Shown here in pieces: positions 1 through 14,211 of a stretch of DNA of 64,000 bases. Under the pieces are notes generated by a model. That model was not told the origin of the DNA. It was given only the letters and a program-made list of their open reading frames with translations, and ran no database searches. Numbering within the stretch: the stretch's first letter is position 1; the number at the start of each line of letters is the position of its first letter. The position numbers and the translations under genes are program-made. Source of the DNA: Climacium dendroides (lineage: Eukaryota > Streptophyta > Bryopsida > Hypnales > Climaciaceae); contig OX467085.1 in NCBI GenBank assembly GCA_950106755.1, positions 310,001 through 374,000 of the forward strand. Reading direction: 5' to 3'.

Positions 1-3000
1 TCATAGAAAAATGAAGTTTAAGAGAACCCTATTGATTCCCCACACTTCTTCAATTGAACTTCTTTTAAAAAAAAGACTCTAGAAATCATGTTGGATTTGA
101 TAGACACCAAACCAATAAATTATATCGATTTGACGTGGAAGCATGTCCGAAAACATAACACACAAGTTGCAAACCTTCAAAATAATTAGGATTCATAGAG
201 AAATGAAGTTTAAAAGAACCCTGTTGATTCCCCACACTTCTTCAATTGAACTTGTTTTAAAAAAAAGACTCTAGAAATCAGGTTGGATTTGATAGACACC
301 AAACCAATAAATTATATCGGTTTGACGTGGAAGCATGTCCGAAAACATAACACACAAGTTGAAAACCTTCAAAATAACTAGGATTCATAGAAAAATGAAG
401 TTTAAGAGAACCCTATTGCTTCCCCACACTTCTTCAATTGAACTTGCTTTCAAAAAAAGACTCTAGAAATCATGTTGGATTTGATAGACTCCAAACCAAT
501 AAATTATATCGATTTGACGTGGAAGCATGTCCGAAAACATAACACACAAGTTGAAAACCTTCAAAAGAATTAGGATTCATAGAGAAATGAAGTTTAAAAG
601 AACCCTGTTGATTCCCCACACTTCTTCAATTGATCTTGCTTTCAAAAAAAGACTCTAGAAATCATGTTGGATTTGATAGACACCAAACCAATAAATTATA
701 TCGATTTGACGTGGAAGCATGTCCGAAAACATAACACACAAGTTGCAAACCTTCAAAATAACTAGGATTCATAGAAAAATGAAGTTTAAGAGAACCCTAT
801 TGCTTCCCCACACTTCTTCAATTGAACTTGTTTTAAAAAAAAGACTCTAGAAATCAGGTTGGATTTGATAGACACCAAACCAATAAATTATATCGATTTG
901 ACGTGGAAGCATGTCCGAAAACATAACACACAAGTTGAAAACCTTCAAAATAACTAGGATTCATAGAAAAATGAAGTTTAAGAGAACCCTATTGATTCCC
1001 CACACTTCTTCAATTGATCTTGCTTTTAAAAAAAAGACTCTAGAAATCATGTTGGATTTGATAGACACCAAACCAATAAATTATATCGATTTGACGTGGA
1101 AGCATGTCCGAAAACATAACACACAAGTTGCAAACCTTCCAAATAACTAGGATTCATAGAAAAATGAAGTTTAAGAGAACCCTATTGCTTCCCCACACTT
1201 CTTCAATTGATCTTGCTTTCAAAAAAAGACTCTAGAAATCATGTTGGATTTGATAGACACCAAACCAATAAATTATATCGATTTGACGTGGAAGCATGTC
1301 CGAAAACATAACACACAAGTTGAAAACCTTCAAAATAACTAGGATTCATAGAGAAATGAAGTTTAAAAGAACCCTGTTGATTCCCCACACTTCTTCAATT
1401 GAACTTGTTTTAAAAAAAAGACTCTAGAAATCAGGTTGGATTTGATAGACACCAAACCAATAAATTATATCGGTTTGACGTGGAAGCATGTCCGAAAACA
1501 TAACACACAAGTTGAAAACCTTCAAAAGAATTAGGATTCATAGAGAAATGAAGTTTAAAAGAACCCTGTTGATTCCCCACACTTCTTCAATTGATCTTGC
1601 TTTCAAAAAAAGACTCTAGAAATCAGGTTGGATTTGATAGACACCAAACCAATAAATTATATCGATTTGACGTGGAAGCATGTCCGAAAACATAACACAC
1701 AAGTTAAAAACCTTCAAAATAATTAGGATTCATAGAAAAATGAAGTTTAAGAGAACCCTATTGATTCCCCACACTTCTTCAATTGAACTTCTTTTAAAAA
1801 AAAGACTCTAGAAATCATGTTGGATTTGATAGACACCAAACCAATAAATTATATCGATTTGACGTGGAAGCATGTCCGAAAACATAACACACAAGTTGCA
1901 AACCTTCAAAATAATTAGGATTCATAGAGAAATGAAGTTTAAAAGAACCCTGTTGATTCCCCACACTTCTTCAATTGAACTTGTTTTAAAAAAAAGACTC
2001 TAGAAATCAGGTTGGATTTGATAGACACCAAACCAATAAATTATATCGGTTTGACGTGGAAGCATGTCCGAAAACATAACACACAAGTTGAAAACCTTCA
2101 AAATAACTAGGATTCATAGAAAAATGAAGTTTAAGAGAACCCTATTGCTTCCCCACACTTCTTCAATTGAACTTGCTTTCAAAAAAAGACTCTAGAAATC
2201 ATGTTGGATTTGATAGACTCCAAACCAATAAATTATATCGATTTGACGTGGAAGCATGTCCGAAAACATAACACACAAGTTGAAAACCTTCAAAAGAATT
2301 AGGATTCATAGAGAAATGAAGTTTAAAAGAACCCTGTTGATTCCCCACACTTCTTCAATTGATCTTGCTTTCAAAAAAAGACTCTAGAAATCATGTTGGA
2401 TTTGATAGACACCAAACCAATAAATTATATCGATTTGACGTGGAAGCATGTCCGAAAACATAACACACAAGTTGCAAACCTTCAAAATAACTAGGATTCA
2501 TAGAAAAATGAAGTTTAAGAGAACCCTATTGCTTCCCCACACTTCTTCAATTGAACTTGTTTTAAAAAAAAGACTCTAGAAATCAGGTTGGATTTGATAG
2601 ACACCAAACCAATAAATTATATCGATTTGACGTGGAAGCATGTCCGAAAACATAACACACAAGTTGAAAACCTTCAAAATAACTAGGATTCATAGAAAAA
2701 TGAAGTTTAAAAGAACCCTGTTGATTCCCCACACTTCTTCAATTGATCTTGCTTTTAAAAAAAAGACTCTAGAAATCATGTTGGATTTGATAGACACCAA
2801 ACCAATAAATTATATCGATTTGACGTGGAAGCATGTCCGAAAACATAACACACAAGTTGCAAACCTTCAAAATAATTAGGATTCATAGAAAAATGAAGTT
2901 TAAGAGAACCCTATTGCTTCCCCACACTTCTTCAATTGATCTTGCTTTCAAAAAAAGACTCTAGAAATCATGTTGGATTTGATAGACACCAAACCAATAA

Positions 3001-3456
3001 ATTATATCGATTTGACGTGGAAGCATGTCCGAAAACATAACACACAAGTTGAAAACCTTCAAAATAACTAGGATTCATAGAGAAATGAAGTTTAAAAGAA
3101 CCCTGTTGATTCCCCACACTTCTTCAATTGAACTTGTTTTAAAAAAAAGACTCTAGAAATCAGGTTGGATTTGATAGACACCAAACCAATAAATTATATC
3201 GGTTTGACGTGGAAGCATGTCCGAAAACATAACACACAAGTTGAAAACCTTCAAAAGAATTAGGATTCATAGAGAAATGAAGTTTAAAAGAACCCTGTTG
3301 ATTCCCCACACTTCTTCAATTGATCTTGCTTTCAAAAAAAGACTCTAGAAATCAGGTTGGATTTGATAGACACCAAACCAATAAATTATATCGATTTGAC
3401 GTGGAAGCATGTCCGAAAACATAACACACAAGTTAAAAACCTTCAAAATAATTAGG
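1..3456. repeat. 9-monomer higher-order repeat, two copies of 1729 bp
   Basis: The ordered monomer types of 1-1727 recur at 1728-3456. The shift is 1729 bp, eight monomers of 192 and one of 193. Ordered markers include the ACTTCTTTTA type at the start, the CAGGTTGG plus ATCGGTTT type at 191 and 1344, the AGACTCC type at 383, the 193-bp type at 959, and the GTTAAAAAC ending at 1536. All reappear 1729 bp later. The copies are nearly identical; the differences I noticed are in the 193-bp monomer (AAGAG/CCTATTG at 959 against AAAAG/CCTGTTG at 2688, and a CCAAATAAC end in the first copy only). The first copy lacks its first two bases, which lie outside the window. Confidence 0.95.
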
Positions 3457-4608
3457 ATTCATAGAAAAATGAAGTTTAAGAGAACCCTATTGATTCCCCA
3501 CACTTCTTCAATTGAACTTCTTTTAAAAAAAAGACTCTAGAAATCATGTTGGATTTGATAGACACCAAACCAATAAATTATATCGATTTGACGTGGAAGC
3601 ATGTCCGAAAACATAACACACAAGTTGCAAACCTTCAAAATAATTAGGATTCATAGAAAAATGAAGTTTAAGAGAACCCTGTTGATTCCCCACACTTCTT
3701 CAATTGAACTTGTTTTAAGAAAAAGACTCTAGAAATCATGTTGGATTTGATAGACACCAAACCAATAAATTATATCGATTTGACGTGGAAGCATGTCCGA
3801 AAACATAACACACAAGTTGAAAACCTTCAAAAGAATTAGGATTCATAGAGAAATGAAGTTTAAAAGAACCCTGTTGATTCCCCACACTTCTTCAATTGAT
3901 CTTGCTTTCAAAAAAAGACTCTAGAAATCATGTTGGATTTGATAGACACCAAACCAATAAATTATATCGATTTGACGTGGAAGCATGTCCGAAAACATAA
4001 CACACAAGTTGCAAACCTTCCAAATAACTAGGATTCATAGAAAAATGAAGTTTAAGAGAACCCTATTGCTTCCCCACACTTCTTCAATTGAACTTGTTTT
4101 AAAAAAAAGACTCTAGAAATCAGGTTGGATTTGATAGACACCAAACCAATAAATTATATCGATTTGACGTGGAAGCATGTCCGAAAACATAACACACAAG
4201 TTGAAAACCTTCAAAATAATTAGGATTCATAGAAAAATGAAGTTTAAGAGAACCCTATTGATTCCCCACACTTCTTCAATTGAACTTCTTTTAAAAAAAA
4301 GACTCTAGAAATCATGTTGGATTTGATAGACACCAAACCAATAAATTATATCGATTTGACGTGGAAGCATGTCCGAAAACATAACACACAAGTTGCAAAC
4401 CTTCAAAATAATTAGGATTCATAGAAAAATGAAGTTTAAGAGAACCCTATTGATTCCCCACACTTCTTCAATTGATCTTGCTTTCAAAAAAAGACTCTAG
4501 AAATCATGTTGGATTTGATAGACACCAAACCAATAAATTATATCGATTTGACGTGGAAGCATGTCCGAAAACATAACACACAAGTTGAAAACCTTCAAAA
4601 TAATTAGG
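3457..4608. repeat. Mosaic monomers after the 9-mer HOR
   Basis: Six monomers begin like a third 9-mer copy (the CTTCTTTTA type at 3457) but switch order at 3649 to a type with GTTTTAAGAAAAAG that is absent from the two upstream copies. The remainder (3841, 4033, 4225, 4417) reuses known types in another order. This reads as a breakpoint of unequal exchange. Confidence 0.85.
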
Positions 4609-7298
4609 ATTCATAGAGAAATGAAGTTTAAAAGAACCCTGTTGATTCCCCACACTTCTTCAATTGAACTTGCTTTCAAAAAAAGACTCTAGAAATCATG
4701 TTGGATTTGATAGACACCAAACCAATAAATTATATCGGTTTGACGTGGAAGCATGTCCGAAAACATAACACACAAGTTGAAAACCTTCAAAATAACTAGG
4801 ATTCATAGAAAAATGAAGTTTAAGAGAACCCTATTGCTTCCCCACACTTCTTCAATTGAACTTGCTTTCAAAAAAAGACTCTAGAAATCATGTTGGATTT
4901 GATAGACTCCAAACCAATAAATTATATCGATTTGACGTGGAAGCATGTCCGAAAACATAACACACAAGTTGAAAACCTTCAAAATAATTAGGATTCATAG
5001 AGAAATGAAGTTTAAAAGAACCCTGTTGATTCCCCACACTTCTTCAATTGAACTTGTTTTAAAAAAAAGACTCTAGAAATCAGGTTGGATTTGATAGACA
5101 CCAAACCAATAAATTATATCGGTTTGACGTGGAAGCATGTCCGAAAACATAACACACAAGTTGAAAACCTTCAAAATAACTAGGATTCATAGAAAAATGA
5201 AGTTTAAGAGAACCCTATTGCTTCCCCACACTTCTTCAATTGAACTTGCTTTCAAAAAAAGACTCTAGAAATCATGTTGGATTTGATAGACTCCAAACCA
5301 ATAAATTATATCGATTTGACGTGGAAGCATGTCCGAAAACATAACACACAAGTTGAAAACCTTCAAAAGAATTAGGATTCATAGAGAAATGAAGTTTAAA
5401 AGAACCCTGTTGATTCCCCACACTTCTTCAATTGATCTTGCTTTCAAAAAAAGACTCTAGAAATCATGTTGGATTTGATAGACACCAAACCAATAAATTA
5501 TATCGATTTGACGTGGAAGCATGTCCGAAAACATAACACACAAGTTGCAAACCTTCAAAATAACTAGGATTCATAGAAAAATGAAGTTTAAGAGAACCCT
5601 ATTGCTTCCCCACACTTCTTCAATTGAACTTGTTTTAAAAAAAAGACTCTAGAAATCAGGTTGGATTTGATAGACACCAAACCAATAAATTATATCGATT
5701 TGACGTGGAAGCATGTCCGAAAACATAACACACAAGTTGAAAACCTTCAAAATAACTAGGATTCATAGAAAAATGAAGTTTAAGAGAACCCTATTGATTC
5801 CCCACACTTCTTCAATTGATCTTGCTTTTAAAAAAAAGACTCTAGAAATCATGTTGGATTTGATAGACACCAAACCAATAAATTATATCGATTTGACGTG
5901 GAAGCATGTCCGAAAACATAACACACAAGTTGAAAACCTTCAAAATAATTAGGATTCATAGAGAAATGAAGTTTAAAAGAACCCTGTTGATTCCCCACAC
6001 TTCTTCAATTGAACTTGCTTTCAAAAAAAGACTCTAGAAATCATGTTGGATTTGATAGACACCAAACCAATAAATTATATCGGTTTGACGTGGAAGCATG
6101 TCCGAAAACATAACACACAAGTTGAAAACCTTCAAAATAACTAGGATTCATAGAAAAATGAAGTTTAAGAGAACCCTATTGCTTCCCCACACTTCTTCAA
6201 TTGAACTTGCTTTCAAAAAAAGACTCTAGAAATCATGTTGGATTTGATAGACTCCAAACCAATAAATTATATCGATTTGACGTGGAAGCATGTCCGAAAA
6301 CATAACACACAAGTTGAAAACCTTCAAAATAATTAGGATTCATAGAGAAATGAAGTTTAAAAGAACCCTGTTGATTCCCCACACTTCTTCAATTGAACTT
6401 GTTTTAAAAAAAAGACTCTAGAAATCAGGTTGGATTTGATAGACACCAAACCAATAAATTATATCGGTTTGACGTGGAAGCATGTCCGAAAACATAACAC
6501 ACAAGTTGAAAACCTTCAAAATAACTAGGATTCATAGAAAAATGAAGTTTAAGAGAACCCTATTGCTTCCCCACACTTCTTCAATTGAACTTGCTTTCAA
6601 AAAAAGACTCTAGAAATCATGTTGGATTTGATAGACTCCAAACCAATAAATTATATCGATTTGACGTGGAAGCATGTCCGAAAACATAACACACAAGTTG
6701 AAAACCTTCAAAAGAATTAGGATTCATAGAGAAATGAAGTTTAAAAGAACCCTGTTGATTCCCCACACTTCTTCAATTGATCTTGCTTTCAAAAAAAGAC
6801 TCTAGAAATCATGTTGGATTTGATAGACACCAAACCAATAAATTATATCGATTTGACGTGGAAGCATGTCCGAAAACATAACACACAAGTTGCAAACCTT
6901 CAAAATAACTAGGATTCATAGAAAAATGAAGTTTAAGAGAACCCTATTGCTTCCCCACACTTCTTCAATTGAACTTGTTTTAAAAAAAAGACTCTAGAAA
7001 TCAGGTTGGATTTGATAGACACCAAACCAATAAATTATATCGATTTGACGTGGAAGCATGTCCGAAAACATAACACACAAGTTGAAAACCTTCAAAATAA
7101 CTAGGATTCATAGAAAAATGAAGTTTAAGAGAACCCTATTGATTCCCCACACTTCTTCAATTGATCTTGCTTTTAAAAAAAAGACTCTAGAAATCATGTT
7201 GGATTTGATAGACACCAAACCAATAAATTATATCGATTTGACGTGGAAGCATGTCCGAAAACATAACACACAAGTTGCAAACCTTCAAAATAATTAGG
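4609..7298. repeat. 7-monomer HOR, two tandem copies of 1345 bp
   Basis: Monomers at 4609, 4801, 4993, 5185, 5377, 5569 and 5761 correspond in order to those at 5954, 6146, 6338, 6530, 6722, 6914 and 7106, with a shift of 1345 bp (six of 192 and one of 193). The first monomer of each copy joins GAACTTGCTTTC with ATCGGTTT. The last five monomers match consecutive members of the 1729-bp 9-mer, so the two HORs share ancestry. A visible difference is GTTGAAAAC against GTTGCAAAC at the end of the 193-bp monomer. Confidence 0.93.
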
Positions 7299-7490
7299 AT
7301 TCATAGAAAAATGAAGTTTAAGAGAACCCTATTGCTTCCCCACACTTCTTCAATTGATCTTGCTTTCAAAAAAAGACTCTAGAAATCATGTTGGATTTGA
7401 TAGACACCAAACCAATAAATTATATCGATTTGACGTGGAAGCATGTCCGAAAACATAACACACAAGTTGAAAACCTTCAAAATAACTAGG

Positions 7491-9026
7491 ATTCATAGAG
7501 AAATGAAGTTTAAAAGAACCCTGTTGATTCCCCACACTTCTTCAATTGAACTTGTTTTAAAAAAAAGACTCTAGAAATCAGGTTGGATTTGATAGACACC
7601 AAACCAATAAATTATATCGGTTTGACGTGGAAGCATGTCCGAAAACATAACACACAAGTTGAAAACCTTCAAAATAACTAGGATTCATAGAAAAATGAAG
7701 TTTAAGAGAACCCTATTGCTTCCCCACACTTCTTCAATTGAACTTGCTTTCAAAAAAAGACTCTAGAAATCATGTTGGATTTGATAGACTCCAAACCAAT
7801 AAATTATATCGATTTGACGTGGAAGCATGTCCGAAAACATAACACACAAGTTGAAAACCTTCAAAAGAATTAGGATTCATAGAGAAATGAAGTTTAAAAG
7901 AACCCTGTTGATTCCCCACACTTCTTCAATTGATCTTGCTTTCAAGAAAAGACTCTAGAAATCATGTTGGATTTGATAGACACCAAACCAATAAATTATA
8001 TCGATTTGACGTGGAAGCATGTCCGAAAACATAACACACAAGTTGCAAACCTTCCAAATAACTAGGATTCATAGAAAAATGAAGTTTAAGAGAACCCTAT
8101 TGCTTCCCCACACTTCTTCAATTGAACTTGTTTTAAAAAAAAGACTCTAGAAATCAGGTTGGATTTGATAGACACCAAACCAATAAATTATATCGATTTG
8201 ACGTGGAAGCATGTCCGAAAACATAACACACAAGTTAAAAACCTTCAAAATAATTAGGATTCATAGAAAAATGAAGTTTAAGAGAACCCTATTGATTCCC
8301 CACACTTCTTCAATTGAACTTCTTTTAAAAAAAAGACTCTAGAAATCATGTTGGATTTGATAGACACCAAACCAATAAATTATATCGATTTGACGTGGAA
8401 GCATGTCCGAAAACATAACACACAAGTTGCAAACCTTCAAAATAATTAGGATTCATAGAAAAATGAAGTTCAAGAGAACCCTATTGCTTCCCCACACTTC
8501 TTCAATTGATCTTGCTTTCAAAAAAAGACTCTAGAAATCATGTTGGATTTGATAGACACCAAACCAATAAATTATATCGATTTGACGTGGAAGCATGTCC
8601 GAAAACATAACACACAAGTTGAAAACCTTCAAAATAATTAGGATTCATAGAAAAATGACGTTTAAGAGAACCCTGTTGATTCCCCACACTTCTTCAATTG
8701 AACTTGTTTTAAGAAAAAGACTCTAGAAATCATGTTGGATTTGATAGACACCAAACCAATAAATTATATCGATTTGACGTGGAAGCATGTCCGAAAACAT
8801 AACACACAAGTTGAAAACCTTCAAAAGAATTAGGATTCATAGAGAAATGAAGTTTAAAAGAACCCTGTTGATTCCCCACACTTCTTCAATTGATCTTGCT
8901 TTCAAAAAAAGACTCTAGAAATCATGTTGGATTTGATAGACACCAAACCAATAAATTATATCGATTTGACGTGGAAGCATGTCCGAAAATATAACACACA
9001 AGTTGCAAACCTTCCAAATAACTAGG
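7491..9026. repeat. Segmental duplication, copy 1 (8 monomers)
   Basis: The ordered types are CAGGTTGG with CGGTTT; AGACTCC; GATCTTGCTTTC; CAGGTTGG ending GTTAAAAAC; CTTCTTTTA; GATCTTGCTTTC with CTTCCCC; ATGACGTTTAAG with GTTTTAAG; then GATCTTGCTTTC. The same order recurs 4609 bp downstream. Confidence 0.9.
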
Positions 9027-12000
9027 ATTCATAGAAAAATGAAGTTTAAGAGAACCCTATTGCTTCCCCACACTTCTTCAATTGAACTTGTTTTAAAAAA
9101 AAGACTCTAGAAATCAGGTTGGATTTGATAGACACCAAACCAATAAATTATATCGATTTGACGTGGAAGCATGTCCGAAAACATAACACACAAGTTGAAA
9201 ACCTTCAAAATAATTAGGATTCATAGAAAAATGAAGTTTAAGAGAACCCTATTGATTCCCCACACTTCTTCAATTGAACTTCTTTTAAAAAAAAGACTCT
9301 AGAAATCATGTTGGATTTGATAGACACCAAACCAATAAATTATATCGATTTGACGTGGAAGCATGTCCGAAAACATAACACACAAGTTGCAAACCTTCAA
9401 AATAATTAGGATTCATAGAAAAATGAAGTTTAAGAGAACCCTATTGATTCCCCACACTTCTTCAATTGATCTTGCTTTCAAAAAAAGACTCTAGAAATCA
9501 TGTTGGATTTGATAGACACCAAACCAATAAATTATATCGATTTGACGTGGAAGCATGTCCGAAAACATAACACACAAGTTGAAAACCTTCAAAATAATTA
9601 GGATTCATAGAGAAATGAAGTTTAAAAGAACCCTGTTGATTCCCCACACTTCTTCAATTGAACTTGCTTTCAAAAAAAGACTCTAGAAATCATGTTGGAT
9701 TTGATAGACACCAAACCAATAAATTATATCGATTTGACGTGGAAGCATGTCCGAAAACATAACACACAAGTTGAAAACCTTCAAAATAATTAGGATTCAT
9801 AGAAAAATGAAGTTTAAGAGAACCCTATTGCTTCCCCACACTTCTTCAATTGAACTTGCTTTCAAAAAAAGACTCTAGAAATCATGTTGGATTTGATAGA
9901 CTCCAAACCAATAAATTATATCGATTTGACGTGGAAGCATGTCCGAAAACATAACACACAAGTTGAAAACCTTCAAAATAACTAGGATTCATAGAAAAAT
10001 GAAGTTTAAAAGAACCCTGTTGATTCCCCACACTTCTTCAATTGAACTTGTTTTAAGAAAAAGACTCTAGAAATCATGTTGAATTTGATAGACACCAAAC
10101 CAATAAATTATATCGATTTGACGTGGAAGCATGTCCGAAAACATAACACACAAGTTGCAAACCTTCAAAATAACTAGGATTCATAGAAAAATGAAGTTTA
10201 AGAGAACCCTATTGCTTCCCCACACTTCTTCAATTGAACTTGTTTTAAGAAAAAGACTCTAGAAATCAGGTTGGATTTGATAGACACCAAACCAATAAAT
10301 TATATCGATTTGACGTGGAAGCATGTCCGAAAACATAACACACAAGTTGAAAACCTTCAAAATAACTAGGATTCATAGAGAAATGAAGTTTAAAAGAACC
10401 CTGTTGATTCCCCACACTTCTTCAATTGAACTTGTTTTAAGAAAAAGACTCTAGAAATCATGTTGGATTTGATAGACACCAAACCAATAAATTATATCGA
10501 TTTGACGTGGAAGCATGTCCGAAAACATAACACACAAGTTGAAAACCTTCAAAATAATTAGGATTCATAGAAAAATGAAGTTTAAGAGAACCCTATTGCT
10601 TCCCCACGCTTCTTCAATTGATCTTGCTTTCAAAAAAAGACTCTAGAAATCATGTTGGATTTGATAGACTCCAAACCAATAAATTATATCGATTTGACGT
10701 GGAAGCATGTCCGAAAACATAACACACAAGTTGAAAACCTTCAAAATAATTAGGATTCATAGAGAAATGAAGTTTAAAAGAACCCTGTTGATTCCCCACA
10801 CTTCTTCAATTGATCTTGCTTTCAAAAAAAGACTCTAGAAATCATGTTGGATTTGATAGACACCAAACCAATAAATTATATCGATTTGACGTGGAAGCAT
10901 GTCCGAAAACATAACACACAAGTTGCAAACCTTCAAAATAACTAGGATTCATAGAAAAATGAAGTTTAAGAGAACCCTATTGCTTCCCCACACTTCTTCA
11001 ATTGAACTTGTTTTAAAAGAAAGACTCTAGAAATCAGGTTGGATTTGATAGACACCAAACCAATAAATTATATCGATTTGACGTGGAAGCATGTCCGAAA
11101 ACATAACACACAAGTTGAAAACCTTCAAAATAACTAAGATTCATAGAAAAATGAAGTTTAAGAGAACCCTATTGATTCCCCACACTTCTTCAATTGATCT
11201 TGCTTTTAAAAAAAAGACTCTAGAAATCATGTTGGATTTGATAGACACCAAACCAATAAATTATATCGATTTGACGTGGAAGCATGTCCGAAAACATAAC
11301 ACACAAGTTGCAAACCTTCAAAATAATTAGGATTCATAGAAAAATGAAGTTTAAGAGAACCCTATTGCTTCCCCACACTTCTTCAATTGATCTTGCTTTC
11401 AAAAAAAGACTCTAGAAATCATGTTGGATTTGATAGACACCAAACCAATAAATTATATCGATTTGACGTGGAAGCATGTCCGAAAACATAACACACAAGT
11501 TGAAAACCTTCAAAATAACTAGGATTCATAGAGAAATGAAGTTTAAAAGAACCCTGTTGATTCCCCACACTTCTTCAATTGAACTTGTTTTAAGAAAAAG
11601 ACTCTAGAAATCATGTTGGATTTGATAGACACCAAACCAATAAATTATATCGATTTGACGTGGAAGCATGTCCGAAAACATAACACACAAGTTGAAAACC
11701 TTCAAAATAATTAGGATTCATAGAGAAATGAAGTTTAAAAGAACCCTGTTGATTCCCCACACTTCTTCAATTGAACTTGTTTTAAGAAAAAGACTCTAGA
11801 AATCATGTTGGATTTGATAGACACCAAACCAATAAATTATATCGATTTGACGTGGAAGCATGTCCGAAAACATAACACACAAGTTGAAAACCTTCAAAAT
11901 AACTAGGATTCATAGAGAAATGAAGTTTAAAAGAACCCTGTTGATTCCCCACACTTCTTCAATTGAACTTGTTTTAAAATAAAGACTCTAGAAATCATGT

Positions 12001-12099
12001 TGGATTTGATAGACACCAAACCAATAAATTATATCGATTTGACGTGGAAGCATGTCCGAAAACATAACACACAAGTTGAAAACCTTCAAAATAATTAGG

Positions 12100-13635
12100 A
12101 TTCATAGAGAAATGAAGTTTAAAAGAACCCTGTTGATTCCCCACACTTCTTCAATTGAACTTGTTTTAAAAAAAAGACTCTAGAAATCAGGTTGGATTTG
12201 ATAGACACCAAACCAATAAATTATATCGGTTTGACGTGGAAGCATGTCCGAAAACATAACACACAAGTTGCAAACCTTCAAAATAACTAGGATTCATAGA
12301 AAAATGAAGTTTAAGAGAACCCTATTGCTTCCCCACACTTCTTCAATTGAACTTGCTTTCAAAAAAAGACTCTAGAAATCATGTTGGATTTGATAGACTC
12401 CAAACCAATAAATTATATCGATTTGACGTGGAAGCATGTCCGAAAACATAACACACAAGTTGAAAACCTTCAAAAGAATTAGGATTCATAGAGAAATGAA
12501 GTTTAAAGGAACCCTGTTGATTCCCCACACTTCTTCAATTGATCTTGCTTTCAAAAAAAGACTCTAGAAATCATGTTGGATTTGATAGACACCAAACCAA
12601 TAAATTATATCGATTTGACGTGGAAGCATGTCCGAAAACATAACACACAAGTTGCAAACCTTCCAAATAACTAGGATTCATAGAAAAATGAAGTTTAAGA
12701 GAACCCTATTGCTTCCCCACACTTCTTCAATTGAACTTGTTTTAAAAAAAAGACTCTAGAAATCAGGTTGGATTTGATAGACACCAAACCAATAAATTAT
12801 ATTGATTTGACGTGGAAGCATGTCCGAAAACATAACACACAAGTTAAAAACCTTCAAAATAATTAGGATTCATAGAAAAATGAAGTTTAAGAGAACCCTA
12901 TTGATTCCCCACACTTCTTCAATTGAACTTCTTTTAAAAAAAAGACTCTAGAAATCATGTTGGATTTGATAGACACCAAACCAATAAATTATATCGATTT
13001 GACGTGGAAGCATGTCCGAAAACATAACACACAAGTTGCAAACCTTCAAAATAATTAGGATTCATAGAAAAATGAAGTTTAAGAGAACCCTATTGCTTCC
13101 CCACACTTCTTCAATTGATCTTGCTTTCAAAAAAAGACTCTAGAAATCATGTTGGATTTGATAGACACCAAACCAATAAATTATATCGATTTGACGTGGA
13201 AGCATGTCCGAAAACATAACACACAAGTTTAAAACCTTCAAAATAATTAGGATTCATAGAAAAATGACGTTTAAGAGAACCCTGTTGATTCCCCACACTT
13301 CTTCAATTGAACTTGTTTTAAGAAAAAGACTCTAGAAATCATGTTGGATTTGATAGACACCAAACCAATAAATTATATCGATTTGACGTGGAAGCATGTC
13401 CGAAAACATAACACACAAGTTGAAAACCTTCAAAATAATTAGGATTCATAGAGAAATGAAGTTTAAAAGAACCCTGTTGATTCCCCACACTTCTTCAATT
13501 GATCTTGCTTTCAAAAAAAGACTCTAGAAATCATGTTGGATTTGATAGACACCAAACCAATAAATTATATCGATTTGACGTGGAAGCATGTCCGAAAACA
13601 TAACACACAAGTTGAAAACCTTCAAAATAATTAGG
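12100..13635. repeat. Segmental duplication, copy 2 (8 monomers)
   Basis: This matches 7491-9026 monomer for monomer, including the rare GTTAAAAAC junction before the CTTCTTTTA type and the ATGACGTTTAAG monomer (13252 here, 8643 in copy 1). Copy-specific changes exist, such as TATATTGATTT in the fourth unit and AAAGGAACC in the third. About 3 kb of other monomers separate the copies. Confidence 0.9.
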
Positions 13636-14211
13636 ATTCATAGAAAAATGAAGTTTAAGAGAACCCTATTGATTCCCCACACTTCTTCAATTGAACTTCT
13701 TTTAAAAAAAAGACTCTAGAAATCATGTTGGATTTGATAGACACCAAACCAATAAATTATATCGATTTGACGTGGAAGCATGTCCGAAAACATAACACAC
13801 AAGTTGCAAACCTTCAAAATAACTAGGATTCATAGAAAAATGAAGTTTAAGAGAACCCTATTGCTTCCCCACACTTCTTCAATTGATCTTGCTTTCAAAA
13901 AAAGACTCTAGAAATCATGTTGGATTTGATAGACACCAAACCAATAAATTATATCGATTTGACGTGGAAGCATGTCCGAAAACATAACACACAAGTTGCA
14001 AACCTTCAAAATAATTAGGATTCATAGAAAAATGAAGTTTAAGAGAACCCTATTGCTTCCCCACACTTCTTCAATTGATCTTGCTTTCAAAAAAAGACTC
14101 TAGAAATCATGTTGGATTTGATAGACACCAAACCAATAAATTATATCGATTTGACGTGGAAGCATGTCCGAAAACATAACACACAAGTTGAAAACCTTCA
14201 AAATAATTAGG

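Larger units (their letters stand above)
7299..14211. repeat. Mosaic block containing a dispersed 8-monomer duplication
   Basis: Thirty-six monomers occur with no simple tandem HOR, but 7491-9026 and 12100-13635 carry the same ordered eight types (see the separate entries). Between them lie a 193-bp monomer at 11139-11331, with an unusual AACTAAGATTC just before its start, and a run of three successive GTTTTAA types at 11524, 11716 and 11908. First appearances here include TTGAATTTG (9987) and CACGCTTC (10563), both later fixed members of the 10-mer HOR. Confidence 0.88.

Noticed and set aside
1..3456. Assembly artefact producing two near-identical 1729-bp blocks
   Set aside because: The two copies differ at several sites in and around the 193-bp monomer (959 against 2688), which argues for true duplicates. 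Only read-level evidence could settle it fully.
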